A DNA stretch of 62,000 nucleotides from contig NC_049993.1 in NCBI RefSeq assembly GCF_000003815.2, positions 3,480,328-3,542,327 on the forward strand, written 5' to 3'. Origin of the DNA: Branchiostoma floridae (taxonomy: Eukaryota > Chordata > Leptocardii > Amphioxiformes > Branchiostomatidae). The notes below the pieces were generated by a model. That model saw nothing but the letters and a program-made list of their open reading frames with translations, did no database searches and was not told where the DNA came from. The translations under genes were made by a program, and so were the position numbers. Below, in pieces: positions 10,440-25,400 of this stretch (position 1 is the first letter of the stretch; every line of letters starts with the position of its first letter).

Positions 10440-13400
10440 CTGGAAGGTGATTGTATGATTGCATTGTCTAAGCCAAATTGATTTGTTTATATGGATTACA
10501 TCCTCTGGGAACCCAAAAACTGATGCAAGCTTGAAGGTAAAAAACAGAGTTAAGCCAAAAACGTTGCCTTTATTATGAAATATAAATGTTTAATGGTTTA
10601 ACAAATGACCTAACACACAGAGTATGGGATGCCTAATAATATATTACTCATTTTAGTTCTTTCAATTTTTCTGTGACCATGGGATTGACGTTTGAATTCT
10701 ATGAACATGACTTAGATATTCTATGATGTTATTATATGTTTTCCAACTTTTATGTATAGACCAACAGCATGTATTGCTGTTGCATACGATTCACAATATG
10801 GTAAAAAAAACTTTTTTTTCAAACGGACGAAAAGTGATGCGAGTGCGGGTGCAATCCATGTAATGGAAACACGATGGCTTTGTATAACAAGCCTATGGCT
10901 TTCTTTTGCTTTAGGGACAATAATGCAATAAAATAGATAAAGATATCTTCTTTTGGTCTGCGAAGTTTGCATTGCTTAGTTGACATACAAATATTAGCAA
11001 TATGGAACACTTACGTTTTAGTTCGGTAATTTGCAGCTCCATCTTTCCTGTATGCTCGTTAAATTCACCAGAAAGTGTGATCAGTCTAACTGCATTAAAT
11101 AAAAAAATAGACATAAATTAATGAATTGCTAAACAACGAGATTTAATCAGGTAATTTATGTATTAAGAGTAATCCTTCCATCTAGAATTGATTTAATTCT
11201 CTACAAATCACTTGGACTTCAGGAAGAATAGTGACATATAAGTCACCAATAGAGATCTGTATTAACCAAACCAAACCTTTAAGCCCCGGAATTATGGCTG
11301 TTGATGGCACAGTTTATATTCTACAAACTACAATAGGAACAAACGTTCGTAGATCTCATACTTCCATTAAATAACTAGAGAGCATTTGTTCCTGTATTCA
11401 AGAAGTGCACTTTTGTAGTGACACTAGCACTGCACGAAACCAATAATTTCCAGGTGTTTCAAGGGACTTACACACCTGTGAAATGTTCTGTGTCCTGGCT
11501 GTGTACATGACTTTCCTGGTTTGGCGTGTAATGTCCTTGTTTTTTTCTTACATACCAGGACTCGCGCTTGTACAGGAATTTCTAGGACCCTTACACCAGA
11601 CGTGTAGAGGAAATAGGCAGACAAAGGCTTGGCGGCGCCTATTCTCAAAGCCAAGCTTGGGTCGCGGGTTTACTGTTTACGGCAACTACTACCCCTGCAA
11701 CCCAGCCTAGGCTATGCTTGGACAATTAATAAGCAATGAGCTTTACATTTTAAACACAAAATAAGGGGGAGTGTCGGGGGGTATTGAATGGTTGGTATGT
11801 CTACCCGTGACATCGTCTGACAGAACAAAGTGGAACAAAATACAACTATAAAAAGAAACGACATCCACATTTTTAGGAATACAATCAAGGTCAGAAAGAA
11901 AGGTCTACAAAATACTAAAAAAAACAATCATAATTAATGAAGCTGTGATTTGTTTGGCCCGATATTTCCAACTTATTTGGAAATCCTACGGTCGGCGCGT
12001 ATTGAACGGGCCATTCATATTCATTTCTATATGTCGGAAAGAAATAAATGCTAGGGATAGATCTTGGCTTATAAATAGGAAAGTATGTCTTAAACAAAGG
12101 AGGTTTCAACTTCCTTGCTTAAACAAACTCGTCATTTTCATTACATAAACAGCAGTTCGTTAGCCGGATGTGTATTGCATTGTCTAGCGCAGACAAAGGC
12201 TACAAACACCCAGCGTTCATTGAATCATTCTTATTTCTTCTTTAATCATTTTGCACTCACACTGAGATTCTGTTTCAACATACATAAATCTGAACTGCTG
12301 CAATAGACTTTTGCGTGTATCGCGATAATCAGTTACGTGATCTGCCCCAACTGTAGCGATGATATTGCAGTCGGCATTTGACTTTGCTTTCGACGGAAAT
12401 AGTGCGGAGGAATATCGAAACGGCTCTCATGTTTGGGTAGCGAAACCACCCTCATCTAGGAACGACAACTGTATCACCTCGACTCCCTTGCAGTCCTTTT
12501 TTTGGGGGGGGGCGTTGTTCCGCGATTTTCAACGTTGACTAGTCGACTATGTTCTTTTGTGCCGGGAAAGGGAGTTTGCCGAGGAAGGGAGTTTGCTGTG
12601 GAACTGAGTTTGCCGTGATACTGATAGNNNNNNNNNNNNNNNNNNNNNNNNNNNNNNNNNNNNNNNNNNNNNNNNNNNNNNNNNNNNNNNNNNNNNNNNN
12701 NNNNNNNNNNNNNNNNNNNNNNNNNNNNNNNNNNNNNNNNNNNNNNNNNNNNNNNNNNNNNNNNNNNNNNNNNNNNNNNNNNNNNNNNNNNNNNNNNNNN
12801 NNNNNNNNNNNNNNNNNNNNNNNNNNNNNNNNNNNNNNNNNNNNNNNNNNNNNNNNNNNNNNNNNNNNNNNNNNNNNNNNNNNNNNNNNNNNNNNNNNNN
12901 NNNNNNNNNNNNNNNNNNNNNNNNNNNNNNNNNNNNNNNNNNNNNNNNNNNNNNNNNNNNNNNNNNNNNNNNNNNNNNNNNNNNNNNNNNNNNNNNNNNN
13001 NNNNNNNNNNNNNNNNNNNNNNNNNNNNNNNNNNNNNNNNNNNNNNNNNNNNNNNNNNNNNNNNNNNNNNNNNNNNNNNNCACTTTCCATGACAAAAGAG
13101 ATGCACTGGGTGAGGCAGACCGGGGAAAGATAATTAGGTGGTAATTGGCCGCTAATGAATGCATATTCCGCCAACACACAATGCAACACACGGCTCATGT
13201 CCTGTTGTGTAAGGTTGTTTCAAGGGAATCTGTAAGGGTATTTCAAGCCCTTTACACGTCCTGCACACAGAAATGGTTCGTTTCCGCGAGATTCTAGGAC
13301 ATGTAAAGGACTGTACACGTCTCGTTTGCAGGCATGAAACCTCCGGATTTTGAAGGACATGTTTAATTTCCAGGACTGTGTAAGTCAGTTTCCATCCTGG

Positions 13401-16400
13401 AAATGAGGCTTTTCAGGCAGTGTAGTGTGGTATTACTTACCAAAGTGGCTACTTCACTCATGGCCACTTTTACAGCTATCCAACTAGTATTCTACATCTA
13501 CACTAGTGGCTACCTTCCGAGTGTCACTTCTACAAGGACAATCAATAGGCTACAACACAACGTATTTGCACAATTTAGTACTTTCTCGTCGTGTTAAAAT
13601 CCCTAAACAAGAAAAACATTAGGAAAAAAAATAGTGAGCACACGGATGTCATCCATAGAGTTTACTTGCTGTGGCCTAATGTAATACCTGACCTTGATCA
13701 CATATAAAGCACGTACTGAAGTCTTGTTATGGAAATCTCTGGAATTATAGGAAATCTTCCTTAATAATGCAATTCTATCTATGATTCTCTCAATCTTCCA
13801 TGTTCTCTTTATCACAATTTATGCAACTATTTAAAGAATTACAGACATCTATTGTATTTCACTTTATTTATTTATTTTAACAGGAACTGACTCAAGGCAA
13901 GAATAGACGTGCTTTTGATTACCAGAAAATTATCTTCACAACTGAAATAAGGGAACTGTTTTTGAATAGCCCGCAGTAATGATGTTCAACTATACTTAAC
14001 TTAAACATGTAATGAAAATCCAACCCTTTACCATTGAGGAATAAAACTTGCTCTATATCTGCTTGGAGTTACAAGGCTGGCCAGATGGACTGGTATAATG
14101 CTACAGGTCATTCACCCTGTACTACAGGGAGAGTTGGACTAAACTATTTGTTACCAAAGGGGTTGGTTACAATGGAATTACACAATATCGTCATCAATTA
14201 TGCTAAAAAACCTCATTAGCATACATACATATCCTTGTGTACATCTTCGCCTAAGATACCTGCATGCTTAACATGTTGCCAATCTGTTTTTCCTTTCTTC
14301 AGTTATCCTCATTGGAATGTATTCACAAAGATGCGACTGCAGTTTAAAAATCAAATGTTTGGGGGCTCAAACTTGTCATACCTTGTCCTGATGTCACAAG
14401 CAACCTTCCACCCAAATGTTAAAGCTACATCATGTCAGGGACAAGAGATACATTAAAACAACTACTATGATAAAATATTCTCATTAATTAATCAAATTTC
14501 CTCACATTTTACATAATTTATTTTACTGCGTACACCTTTGTCCAAGCTACCTACATACCAAGAATCGTGAATATCCATTATTCCCTTTTTGAGTTATGCC
14601 CCTCGGCAGTTTTTGGCAACAATGCCCCTGCAATTCCTAAACTAGCATCTAAGGGGTCCAAACTAAAGTAACTTGTTCTGGAACACAAGAACTATCTAAC
14701 ACCTTATAAATCATTGTAATCAACCCTTGGGTTCTTCACAAAAGTTTACTTTAAACATAAAAATAGAACACCTTCTGAAGTACCATTGTCAACCACCAGG
14801 AGGCCTAAAAGTGAATAACGACCTTCACCATCGAAACACCCAACCACGTTACAAATCTCATCGCAATCCATCCACAGCTTCCTAAGATATTCGCTGCACA
14901 CACAAACATCCACAAAAATAACACTCCTGCTGATCCACAACAAACAGCTACAAGGCTGAAATTCACAGCACATTAACATACACCTACCCACTACATCAAA
15001 GTCAACACCACAACAAGTCTAGTTGCGCAGATATGACACAAAACGTGTTGCTGCAGTATCAAGGTCAAGCAACAGGCGGCGCAAAAAACACCTGCACCAT
15101 CGATATCCCCACACCTACCCACCCACCGAAAACCATTGCAAACCTTTCAACGGTTCTTGAGATATCCCCCACATAAGCTCAAGAGTCAAAACAATATGGC
15201 AGCAGTACTTGCATTTTAACCCTATCCAGACTGGGCTTTTTGGGCCTCCCCTCTCATTCGACCCCCCCCCCCCCCTTCGTATTTTCAAAACGACTGACTG
15301 TACGATCACAAAATTTGCAAGGGGGTTTATGCTCATCGAGTTTTATAATTCCTGAATTTTTTGTATCATTATGACGTAATATGACGGGGAAATTCCCATA
15401 ATACTTAAATATCTCACTCAAAAAGTTACAAATAAAGGTTTCTTATTAATATTTAAGTGTTATAAGACTTCTGTTGTCAAAAGCCTACGCAACGACGTCA
15501 AAATGACGTCATAGAATGACGTCATCTGTAGTTTAGCTATCCGCCATCTTGGATTATGAACCTTAAAATTTTTCAAGATACATTTTTTTCAACATATAAC
15601 GCTAAAACCCCGTGGAAATGGATTAAAAACGTTCACATGAATGTTTTCTGTAAGAAAATACTACGTAGTAATGGAATTTGAGTGAAAATAACTTTGTTAT
15701 ACTTTAAATCATGATATTGTCGGCCATCTTGGATTTTAACCATTTTCGACATCTCATTAGCATAATTAATGAATATTTATTTATAAATGTTTAACTAAGA
15801 TGTGTAAGATATTAAAGATATACGAAAAGAAGTTAAGTTTAGCAAGAAAATCTTAAAATCCCATTGTTTAAACCAAAATTAGTGATTTTTGTAAATTTTG
15901 CCTTTCAGATACCCGTTGCCATGGCAACACGAAAAAGCATACACTTACCCAACTTTTTTTAAATTGTTACCAACAATATTTTAGGAAAACTCACTAAGTT
16001 TGGTTGTTCTAGCACAAGCCGTTTGGGAGGTATAGGAGGTCAAAGTTGGCGCAGGCACTTTTAGCCAGCTCCCCCCCCCCCCCAGTCTGGATAGGGTTTT
16101 TTAATGGAAGTAATTACCTGCAAGTAATGGTACCATTTTGGCGTTGACCACAGTGAAGAAGAGGCCGGTGGCTTTCAGGAGCTTCTTGCAGAGGTGAATA
16201 CATTTCGTTTTCTTGTTGGCGTCTGTTTTATAGGCATAGTCTGATTGTTGGGAAAGAGGAGAAAATTATTTCAAAATGTATACATACCATTTTAAAAGGT
16301 TGGGTGATATGAAGTCGCCTCGCCATCAAATTCTAAAATTAGTCTGTAGGTAATGCAAATTTTCGTGTTGGCCACGGACGCTGATTGGCCTTTTCTTTCA

Positions 16401-19400
16401 GCCTTTTCTAGGATGGGTTATCTAATAGAAATAGACATATCACGTGTTTTTGTGTGTGTGTGCGAGGAGAAGGCCGTGTGTGTGTGTTTGTGTGTATGGC
16501 ACGGTAGGGGGGTGTTGTGGGGGTGCTCCCACTGGCAACAGCTTTAAATTTGTAATCTATAATAAAGTGGCTAAATTCATAACAGTAGTTATCGTAGTTC
16601 TTTTTTCTCTCAATTGCTGTTTGGCCATGAATAATATATGACTGTATCAGCACAATCTTTTGTTAAAAGGACCTATTAACTTTATAAGATAAGTAAAAAT
16701 AACATGTTAATACATAGAGTTCTATGAAACCAAATTAACTTAAGTAACATAAACATAAAGATTATTCAGAACCAAATGAGCTTAGACAAAATAATACTGC
16801 CAAACGAGTGAATCAAAAGTCCAGCAAACACGCGAGATAGCACATGAAACATAACAAAAGATGTCAGGAATAAAATTAGTATTGAATCTGCATATCAATC
16901 TTAAGGTTTGAGAAAATCGCCTGCGTTCTGGCTGCTTTGATATGTAATGAATATTACACTTTGGCAAGGTCTGAACACCATGGAATATCTGTCCAGTTGA
17001 TTACATCATGTCAATTGTCCGCTCGCAGATCACTTCTCCCAAGAGACTTGGCATTTTTGATCAGATTTCCAATACGTACATTGTTGTGTTGAAGCAAAGT
17101 TCAGCTAGCTACCAATGACATTTATTTCAAATTGCTTCTAGTAACATTATGGATACTAAGTTATTATCGTAGCCTGTCACAAAAATCCAAACGTTAAGAA
17201 ACTGTAGAGGCACAGTACTGTTTCTGTAAAGCGGTTTACCTCCTCTGGTGACGTACAGCGAGTTCGGTATGTTCGCAGCGGCGTCCGCAAGTGACTTCCA
17301 ATCAGTCTGATGATCTTGTTGCAATGGAGTGGCGCCTGAAAATGTATTATTTAAAAAAGAATAATATTCCAAACTGATTGCTCAGGTTGTATGTAAGGTA
17401 ATATGATATTTCGGTTGGCTTAAGGCGGCCCAGGCTTGTAGTAAAGTAGTATTTTATACATCTGAATGTAAATTTCGATTACTCGATCGCACTACGATGA
17501 AACTTCACACACTTTTAGTACTACTTGAAACACATGGAATTGTTGTTATTTTGTTTTACAGGCAGGATTGTAGGGTAGAAATACATATTTTGGTTAAGAA
17601 AAGTTGCGTTTATTCAATGGGTCTAAGCCCAGGTGGAAGCAAGACCGCAAATCATTATATTATAAAGGATGAAATCCTACCTAATACATATCAGTTAATA
17701 CCAGGGTATTAAAATTAGGATGTAAAAAGTAAAAAACAACTATTTTTGTTCAATTTTTGGTTAAAAATGCACCATAGTTAACACTTTATTACGCAGAGTA
17801 TCGGTATTTGTCGGTTAGACACAAAGTTGCCATCGGACAGAATCGCATCTTCTCCCAGTAACTTTACAACCGTTGGCCGGTCTTGCAACACATTTTCTTT
17901 AGTCCTATAACTTTACAAGTCGGATTATCGGTAGTTGCCGGTTAGACACAAAGTTTCCACCGGACATAATCGCATCTTCTCCCAGTAACTTTACAACCTT
18001 TGGCCGGTCTTGCAACACATTTTCTTTAGTCCTATAACTTTACAAGTCGGATTATCGGTAGTTGCCGGTTAGACACAAAGTTGCCACCGGACAGAATCGC
18101 ATCTTCTCCCAGTAACTTTACAACCTTTGGCCGGTCTTGCAACACATTTTCCTTAGTCCTAAAACTTTACAAGTCGGATTATCGGTAGTTGCCGGTTAGA
18201 CACAAAGTTGCCACCGGACAGAATCGCATCTTCTCCCAGTAACTTTACAACATTTGGCCGGTCTTGCAACACACTTTCCTCGGTCCTAAACCATCTATGC
18301 ATCGCCCTGCATGTCCTGCAAGTGCTCACGCCAACACTCGGGGCGCAAACTGACGTGGCATACGGACACGTTGCACATCTCGCATTTGTAGACAGTCTCG
18401 AACGGTCTGCACCGTTTCGCTCGTGGCATATGACGGCCAGCTTTTGCGCAGTAACGACAGGCTTTAGTGGGTTTCCCTTGGCTTATCTGCCGGTGGTTGC
18501 CGATGACTCCTGGCAGGGCCACGCTCGCAGTGGGTGTTCGGTGCCTTGCGGAGAAATTGCCGATTAGCTGCCGCACTAACGCCCGTCGAAAGCTCAGCTG
18601 GGCAACCCTATGTGCTGGGAGATCCTGTCTGACAGCAGTGTATGTCTTCCAGTTCAAGAAGGCGTTCACCACAGCTTTGTCCATGGCGTACCAGAAGATT
18701 TGCCTGTGCCATTTCTTCGAAGGCCGACCGAATTCGTACCCTGCCCGGAGCTGGTCGGCTGTGTCCACCGCCTTGTAGTGGAGATTGTACATGTTCATCG
18801 CTGCAGGACATGTCACCTCTAGTCGGGTAGCACCACTGGGACCCTTGCATCGCCTGGTGGTTAGTTCGTCGGGAGCACAGACACTAGTTCCCGTAGAAAG
18901 CAGTATGAGCGATTTGGTGTCTTGCCATTTCACAACCGTTACCGGCCCGTCGTGGTACCGGACAGAAGTGCCTCTCGGTACACTCTTAGGATAGGGGTCT
19001 GGGAACTTCAGCAATGGCGGCCTGCCTGGCCCAGGCCCAGGTTTGCGTGGAACGGGATGCCTTTCCGTCGGTAGGCCTGACGCATTTCGTCTCACCGTCC
19101 CNNNNNNNNNNNNNNNNNNNNNNNNNNNNNNNNNNNNNNNNNNNNNNNNNNNNNNNNNNNNNNNNNNNNNNNNNNNNNNNNNNNNNNNNNNNNNNNNNNN
19201 NNNNNNNNNNNNNNNNNNNNNNNNNNNNNNNNNNNNNNNNNNNNNNNNNNNNNNNNNNNNNNNNNNNNNNNNNNNNNNNNNNNNNNNNNNNNNNNNNNNN
19301 NNNNNNNNNNNNNNNNNNNNNNNNNNNNNNNNNNNNNNNNNNNNNNNNNNNNNNNNNNNNNNNNNNNNNNNNNNNNNNNNNNNNNNNNNNNNNNNNNNNN

Positions 19401-22400
19401 NNNNNNNNNNNNNNNNNNNNNNNNNNNNNNNNNNNNNNNNNNNNNNNNNNNNNNNNNNNNNNNNNNNNNNNNNNNNNNNNNNNNNNNNNNNNNNNNNNNN
19501 NNNNNNNNNNNNNNNNNNNNNNNNNNNNNNNNNNNNNNNNNNNNNNNNNNNNNNNNNNNNNNNNNNNNNNNNNNNNNNNNNNNNNNNNNNNNNNNNNNNN
19601 NNNNNNNNNNNNNNNNNNNNNNNNNNNNNNNNNNNNNNNNNNNNNNNNNNNNNNNNNNNNNNNNNNNNNNNNNNNNNNNNNNNNNNNNNNNNNNNNNNNN
19701 NNNNNNNNNNNNNNNNNNNNNNNNNNNNNNNNNNNNNNNNNNNNNNNNNNNNNNNNNNNNNNNNNNNNNNNNNNNNNNNNNNNNNNNNNNNNNNNNNNNN
19801 NNNNNNNNNNNNNNNNNNNNNNNNNNNNNNNNNNNNNNNNNNNNNNNNNNNNNNNNNNNNNNCTGTGTACAGGTTGAGACTTGCACGGAGCTCGGGCACC
19901 TCTGACCTGCTTCGTGACGGAATACAAGTCAAAATCGTCGCTGTCGTCGCTGTCGACCTCCCCAGCGATATTCTGCCCAACAGTTCCATTCGCCCCAGCC
20001 GCCTCGGCTCTCTCAGCCACCGCTGCTTCCCGGAGATACATTTCAATGTCCTCCTCTATCTCTTCGTCGTCCCCGCTTGCCATCTCCTAAAACATACGAA
20101 CATTCCCCTCCTTATTGGTCCGTGAGCAATCAAATCAACATCCCACAACAGCTCACAGATCAATCGCCCTACCATGAACAATGGACCACGGCTTAACGTC
20201 CTGTCCTAAGGACTGCAACCCTTTCCGGTAGCGTGCATGTCGGGTGAACGACACAGCCGGGATCGAACCCACGGCTTCTAGTTCCAGAGGCAAGGCCGCT
20301 AACCACTGGACTACGCGCGCTACCTAGGTAGGCAGAGCGACCCACGACATGGTCAGACACCCTGTAGAGCACTTTTTTGAAAAACCACCGAGACACGGTC
20401 TCGGGGTTGGTCTCGGCACCGGGAGGCCGAACTTAGGCCGAAAAAAGCGCGCTGCGCCCGCCTGTGGTGGACACGGCGCCCGCTACGAGGTAGTCATCGG
20501 CGGCGAGAGGCGCCTCCAACCGCCGCCGACCTCGTTCCGCCGCCATGAGCTGCCGGTCACCCCTATGGCCGACATCCGGTCATGCATCCGATGTAACAAG
20601 GCCTGTACAAAGGAACCGTGCCTTGGCGTCACCTCGAGGCTCGGCGGGACCTTCCTGCCACCGCCGCATCGTGCTCGCTCGCATGGCCAGCCCGGGGCTT
20701 CCTCTGACACGATTGCAGTCGGGCGGTGCAAAGGTCACACACCGCCCGCCCAAGGCTTCACCGCTGCCCGGTGCAAAGCCCGTTGGACCCGCCAAACAGG
20801 GAAAAGTCACCGGGCAAGCCCGTCTTTTCACCGTGCGGAAATCTTGCCCGCTCAGCCACGGTCCCTGTCGACCAGTCCCGGACTGGCCAGCCATCGGCAG
20901 AAACCCGTCAGGGTCCGCGGAAGGCTGGCTGACTCCGAACAGGTCAAAAAGCGTCCACTCTCTCAATGTAGATTGTGCGACCTACAACATGGTCAGACAC
21001 CCTGTAAAGCACTTTTTTGAAAAACGCTCCACGGGGTGGGTGCCGGAGCCTGGTGACCTGATCACCGCTGGCAATCCGGACCCGACCCGGTCGACCCCGA
21101 CCAAGATCGGAGGAGTCCTTACCGGCGAGCCCGCCTCCCGGGCATTGCCGAGCGGCCTTGCTCAGCGTGCCGGCCACTGCCCCCGCCGGCGTGCCCCCGG
21201 GCTCTCCGTCGGCAACGGGCCCGACCAACATTGGAGGAGTACTTACCGGCGAGCCCGCCTACCGGGCATTACCGAGCGGCCTTGCTCGGCGTGCCGGCCA
21301 CTGCCCCCGCCGGCGTGCCCCAGGGCTCTCCGTCGGCAACGGGCCCGACCAACATTGGAGGAGTTCTTGCCGGCGAGCCCGCCTGCCGTGCATTACCGAG
21401 CGGCCTTGCTCAGCGTGCCGGCCACTGCCCCCGCCGGCGTGCCCCCGGGCTCTCCGTCGGCAACGGGCCCGACCAACATTGGAGGAGTTCTTGCCGGCGA
21501 GCCCGCCTGCCGGGCATTACCGAGCGGCCTTGCTCAGCGTGCCGGCCACTGCCCCCGCCGGCGTGTCTCCGAGGTCTTGGTCGGCAACGGGCCCGACCAA
21601 CATTGGAGGAGTCCTTACCGGCGAGCCCGCCTGCCGGGCATTACCGAGCGGCCTTGCTCGGCGTGCCGGCCACTGCCCCCGCCGGCGTACCCCCGGGCTC
21701 TCCGTCGGCCTCGGGCCCGACCAACATTGGAGGAGTCCTTACCGGCGAGGAACGCCTGCCGGGTATTACCGAGCGGCCTTGCTCGGCGTGCCGGCCACTG
21801 CCCCCGCCGGCGTGTCCCCTCGGTCTTGGTCGGCAACGGGCCCGATCAGCATCGGAGGAGTTCTTGCCGGCGAGCCCGCCTGCCGGGTATTACCGAGCGG
21901 CCTTGCTCGGCGTGCCGGCCACTGCCGCCACCGGCGTGCCCCCGCGGTCTTGGTCGGCAACGGGCCCGACCAACATTGGAGGAGTCTTAGCCGGCGAGCC
22001 CGCCTGCCGGGCATTACCGAGCGGCGAGCTCGGGGCGCCGGTCACCGCCCCCGCCGGACGTCTGGTCTTCAACAGGCCCGGCCCGCGCACCTACCCCTGC
22101 CTTCGTACAGCATCGTAACCCTGTAGTCCCTCCGATCTTCTAATCGGCGGAGACACCCCAGTATCGAGGGGTGCCCCCCTGGACACCCGTGACACGGGCT
22201 TGCAGGGAAGACATTCTACAGAGCACAGTCTCTACCGGGGAGAGCGTCTCCGCCAGGAAGCTGAACACATAGAAAGCCTGTCGTTCGGCACTATCGTTTC
22301 CGAGACGTGGAAGGTGCCCTTCGTGGTGAAGGGCGCAAACGAGCGGAAGGGCTGGGGGTCGCTCCGCGAACCGGGACCCGCTGCGAAGACCGCCTCACGC

Positions 22401-25400
22401 CCCCTGAGCATCCCTGCCGGCCGGCCGGACCCGGTTAGACGCAGAGGGGACGGTGACGCCCGCCCTTCTCTTTAAGACCTCGGGGAGTGTAGCATCCGGT
22501 CGAGACCGCCGGTGGCTGGCCGGCGGGACCGAGACAGCAGTCCTCCCCTCTGCCCAAAGGAGGCCTTGGACCGCGGGACGCCCGCTCGAAGTCCGACGCT
22601 TAAGGTTAGGCCACTCGTCCGCAAGACCGATTGCATTGAGTCAGAGACTGAAACGCCACGCCGGGGTGCCGGGGAAGAGCCGTCTCACCTAGGCCCCGCC
22701 GTGAGACTAAACCGCGACCCCATTCCGCGCAAACCCGCGACGCGTCGCCCCTCCGCCAGGATATAGGTGCTCCCATTTTCGCTCGCCCGCCCTAAACTTT
22801 TCGCCGGGAGGACCTGACTCCGTCCTCGACCAGGCTACTCGGAGCGGCTCGCTGATTGAGTCTGGGGAACGACGGGCGCTCAATGAAGGCCCCCGACCAA
22901 CGTTCCAAGGGAGCTGCCGGGTCCCGCCGCCGAGCGGGTCGGCCTGGGCGCTCCTGACTCTCCGCCCGCGCTCGACGTCGTCTTAAGACGGACGACAAGC
23001 GATTGACGCGAGAGCACCGTCGGAGCGCCACCTTGTCGAGGCGGTAAGGAAGAGTGGGTCGGAGCGGGAGGCCAGGGGCACCGCCCGCTCCTTGCCACGA
23101 GGTGTGCAAAGAGCAACACTAGGAGTGGAGTGCACGTGCTTGTGCGGCCGTCCGTCCGGACGGGCTCGCTTCGTACCCAACGCTCTTCGCAGTCTCTACT
23201 GGGGAGTGCCAGCTCGATTGTCCGGGGCGCAAGTCGGACGGCGGAGTTGCGCCGGGCCCGGTCGGGGTCGCGTGGTGAAACAACTCCCCACGGCCCATCC
23301 AAGCGAGGCGTCGCCAGTCCGAGAAGCATTCGGGTTCGGACGCGAGAGACACCGCAGGAGGGAACTGCGAAAACCTGAACTTCGGAGGACGAAGCTACAC
23401 CGATCGCAGCGTGGACACCAGCTTCGACAGACCCCAGCAGCACGTCACACCACCGCACTACTAAGAGAGCGGCGTTGTGACGCGATTGAAGGTGAAAGCA
23501 ACCCTCGTTTTTCATCTTTGATTTCGCAACGAAAGCTTGTCATTTGCCTCTCGGCACCACCGTTTCAGGGACGTGAGTGTCGCCCTTCATGGTGAAGGGC
23601 GCAAACGAGCGGAAGGGCTGGGGGTCGCTCCGCGAACCGGGACCCGCTGCGAAGACCGCCTCACGCCCCCTGAGCATCCCTGCCGGCCGAACCCGGTTAG
23701 ACGCAGAGGGGACGGTGACGCCCGCCCTTCTCTTTAAGACCTCGGGGAGTTTAGCATCCGGTCGATACCGCCGGTGGCTGGCCGGCGGGACCGAGACAGC
23801 AGTCCTCCCCTCTGCCCAAAGGAGGCCTTGGACCGCGGGACGCCCGCTCGAAGTCCGACGCTTAAGGTTAGGTCACTCGTCCGCAAGACCGATTGCATCG
23901 AGTCAGAGACCGAAACGCCAAGCCGGGGTGCCGGGGAAGAGCCGTCTCACCTAGGCCCCGCCGTGAGACTAAACCGCGACCCCATTCCGCGCAAACCCGC
24001 GACGCGACGCCCCTCCGCCAGGACATAGGTGCCCATTTTCGCTCGCCCGCCCTAAACTTTTCGCCGGGAGGACCTGACTCCGTCCTCGACCAGGCTACTC
24101 GGAGCGGCTCGCTGATTGAGTCTGGGGAACGACGGGCGCGCACTCAAGGCGCCCGACCAACGTTCCAAGGGAGCTGCCGGGTCCCGCCGCCGAGCGGGTC
24201 GGCCTGGGCGCCCCTGACTCTCCGCCTGCGCTCGCCGCCGTCTTAAGACGGACGACAAGCGATTGACGCGAGAGCACCGTCGGAGCGCCACCTTGTCCAG
24301 GCGGTAAGGAAGAGTGGGTCGGGGTGGGAGGCCAGGGGCACCGCCCGCTCCTTGCCACGAGGTGTGTACAAGTAGACACGAGTGTCTACTTTGTATGGTA
24401 ATGAACCTTCCGCAGGTTCACCTACGGAAACCGTTACGAGTTTTACTTCCCTTAAATGATCAAGTTTGATCGGTTTCTCAGCGATCCTCCCGGCGGTTGC
24501 CAAAGAGGGCTGACCTCACAAAACCATTCAATCGGTAGTAACGACGGGCGGTGTGTACAAAGGACAGGGACTTAATCAACGCGTGCTGATGACACGCATC
24601 TACTGGGAATACCTCGTTCATGGGAATTAATTCCAATTCCCAGTCCCTATCACGAAGGCGGTTCAGCAGGTTACCCGCACCTTTCGGCGAAGGCGAAACA
24701 CTCGCTGATGCCTTCATTGTAGCGAGCGTGTGGTCCTGGACATGTAAGGGCATCACAGACCGTAATTGCTCCATCTCGTCTTTGGCTAACAGCCAGCTGG
24801 TACCTCTAGTTACGGCGAGATCGAGCGGGATCGCCGAACCAGAGCTAGAGCAACCCCCGTCAACAGCCATGCACCACCATCCACAGAATCAAGAAAGAAC
24901 TCGCAATCTGTCAATCCTTACTGTGTCCGGGCCGGGTGAGTTTCCCCGTGTCGAGTCAAATTAAGCCGCAGGCTCCACTCCTGGTGGTGTCCTTCCGTCA
25001 ACTCCTTCAAGTTTCAGCTTTGCAACCATACTTCCCCCGGAGCCCGAAAACTCAGGTTTCCCGGGAGCAACCCGTCGGGTCACCGAAGCAACGCCGGCGG
25101 ATCGCTGGTTGGCATCGTTTATGGTTGTGACTAGGGCGGTGTCTTATCGCCTTCGCGCCCACAACTTTCGTTCTTGATCAATGAAAACATTCTTGGCAAA
25201 TGCTTTCGCAGTGGTTCGTCTTGCGGCGATCCAAGAATTTCACCTCTCCCGCCGCAATACGAATGCCCCCGTCCGTCCCTCTTGATCATTACCTCACGTT
25301 CCGAAACCCAACGAAATAGGAACCGAGGCCCTATTCCATTATTCCATGCACCACAATTCAGGCGCCAGGCCTGCTTTGAACACTCTAATTTTTTCAAAGT

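Noticed and set aside
11712-11927. Hydrophobic ORF as a possible missing TM exon of the collagen gene
   Set aside because: No acceptor or donor in phase 1 could be placed around it, and the sequence is simply T-rich.
20195-20333. Functional tRNA gene
   Set aside because: A and B boxes are present, but the anticodon arm does not pair convincingly and a SINE body follows.
20545-22126. Long overlapping ORFs (up to 481 residues, Pro/Ala/Arg-rich) in 20.5-22.1 kb
   Set aside because: They run through 124-bp rDNA spacer subrepeats; since 124 is not a multiple of three, each frame shows the same peptides in rotation. Typical of GC-rich non-coding repeats.
23108-23549. 5.8S rRNA gene
   Set aside because: Only short fragments (gcggtgg, gctgcga) fit; the conserved core expected around GATGAAGAACGCAGC is absent.
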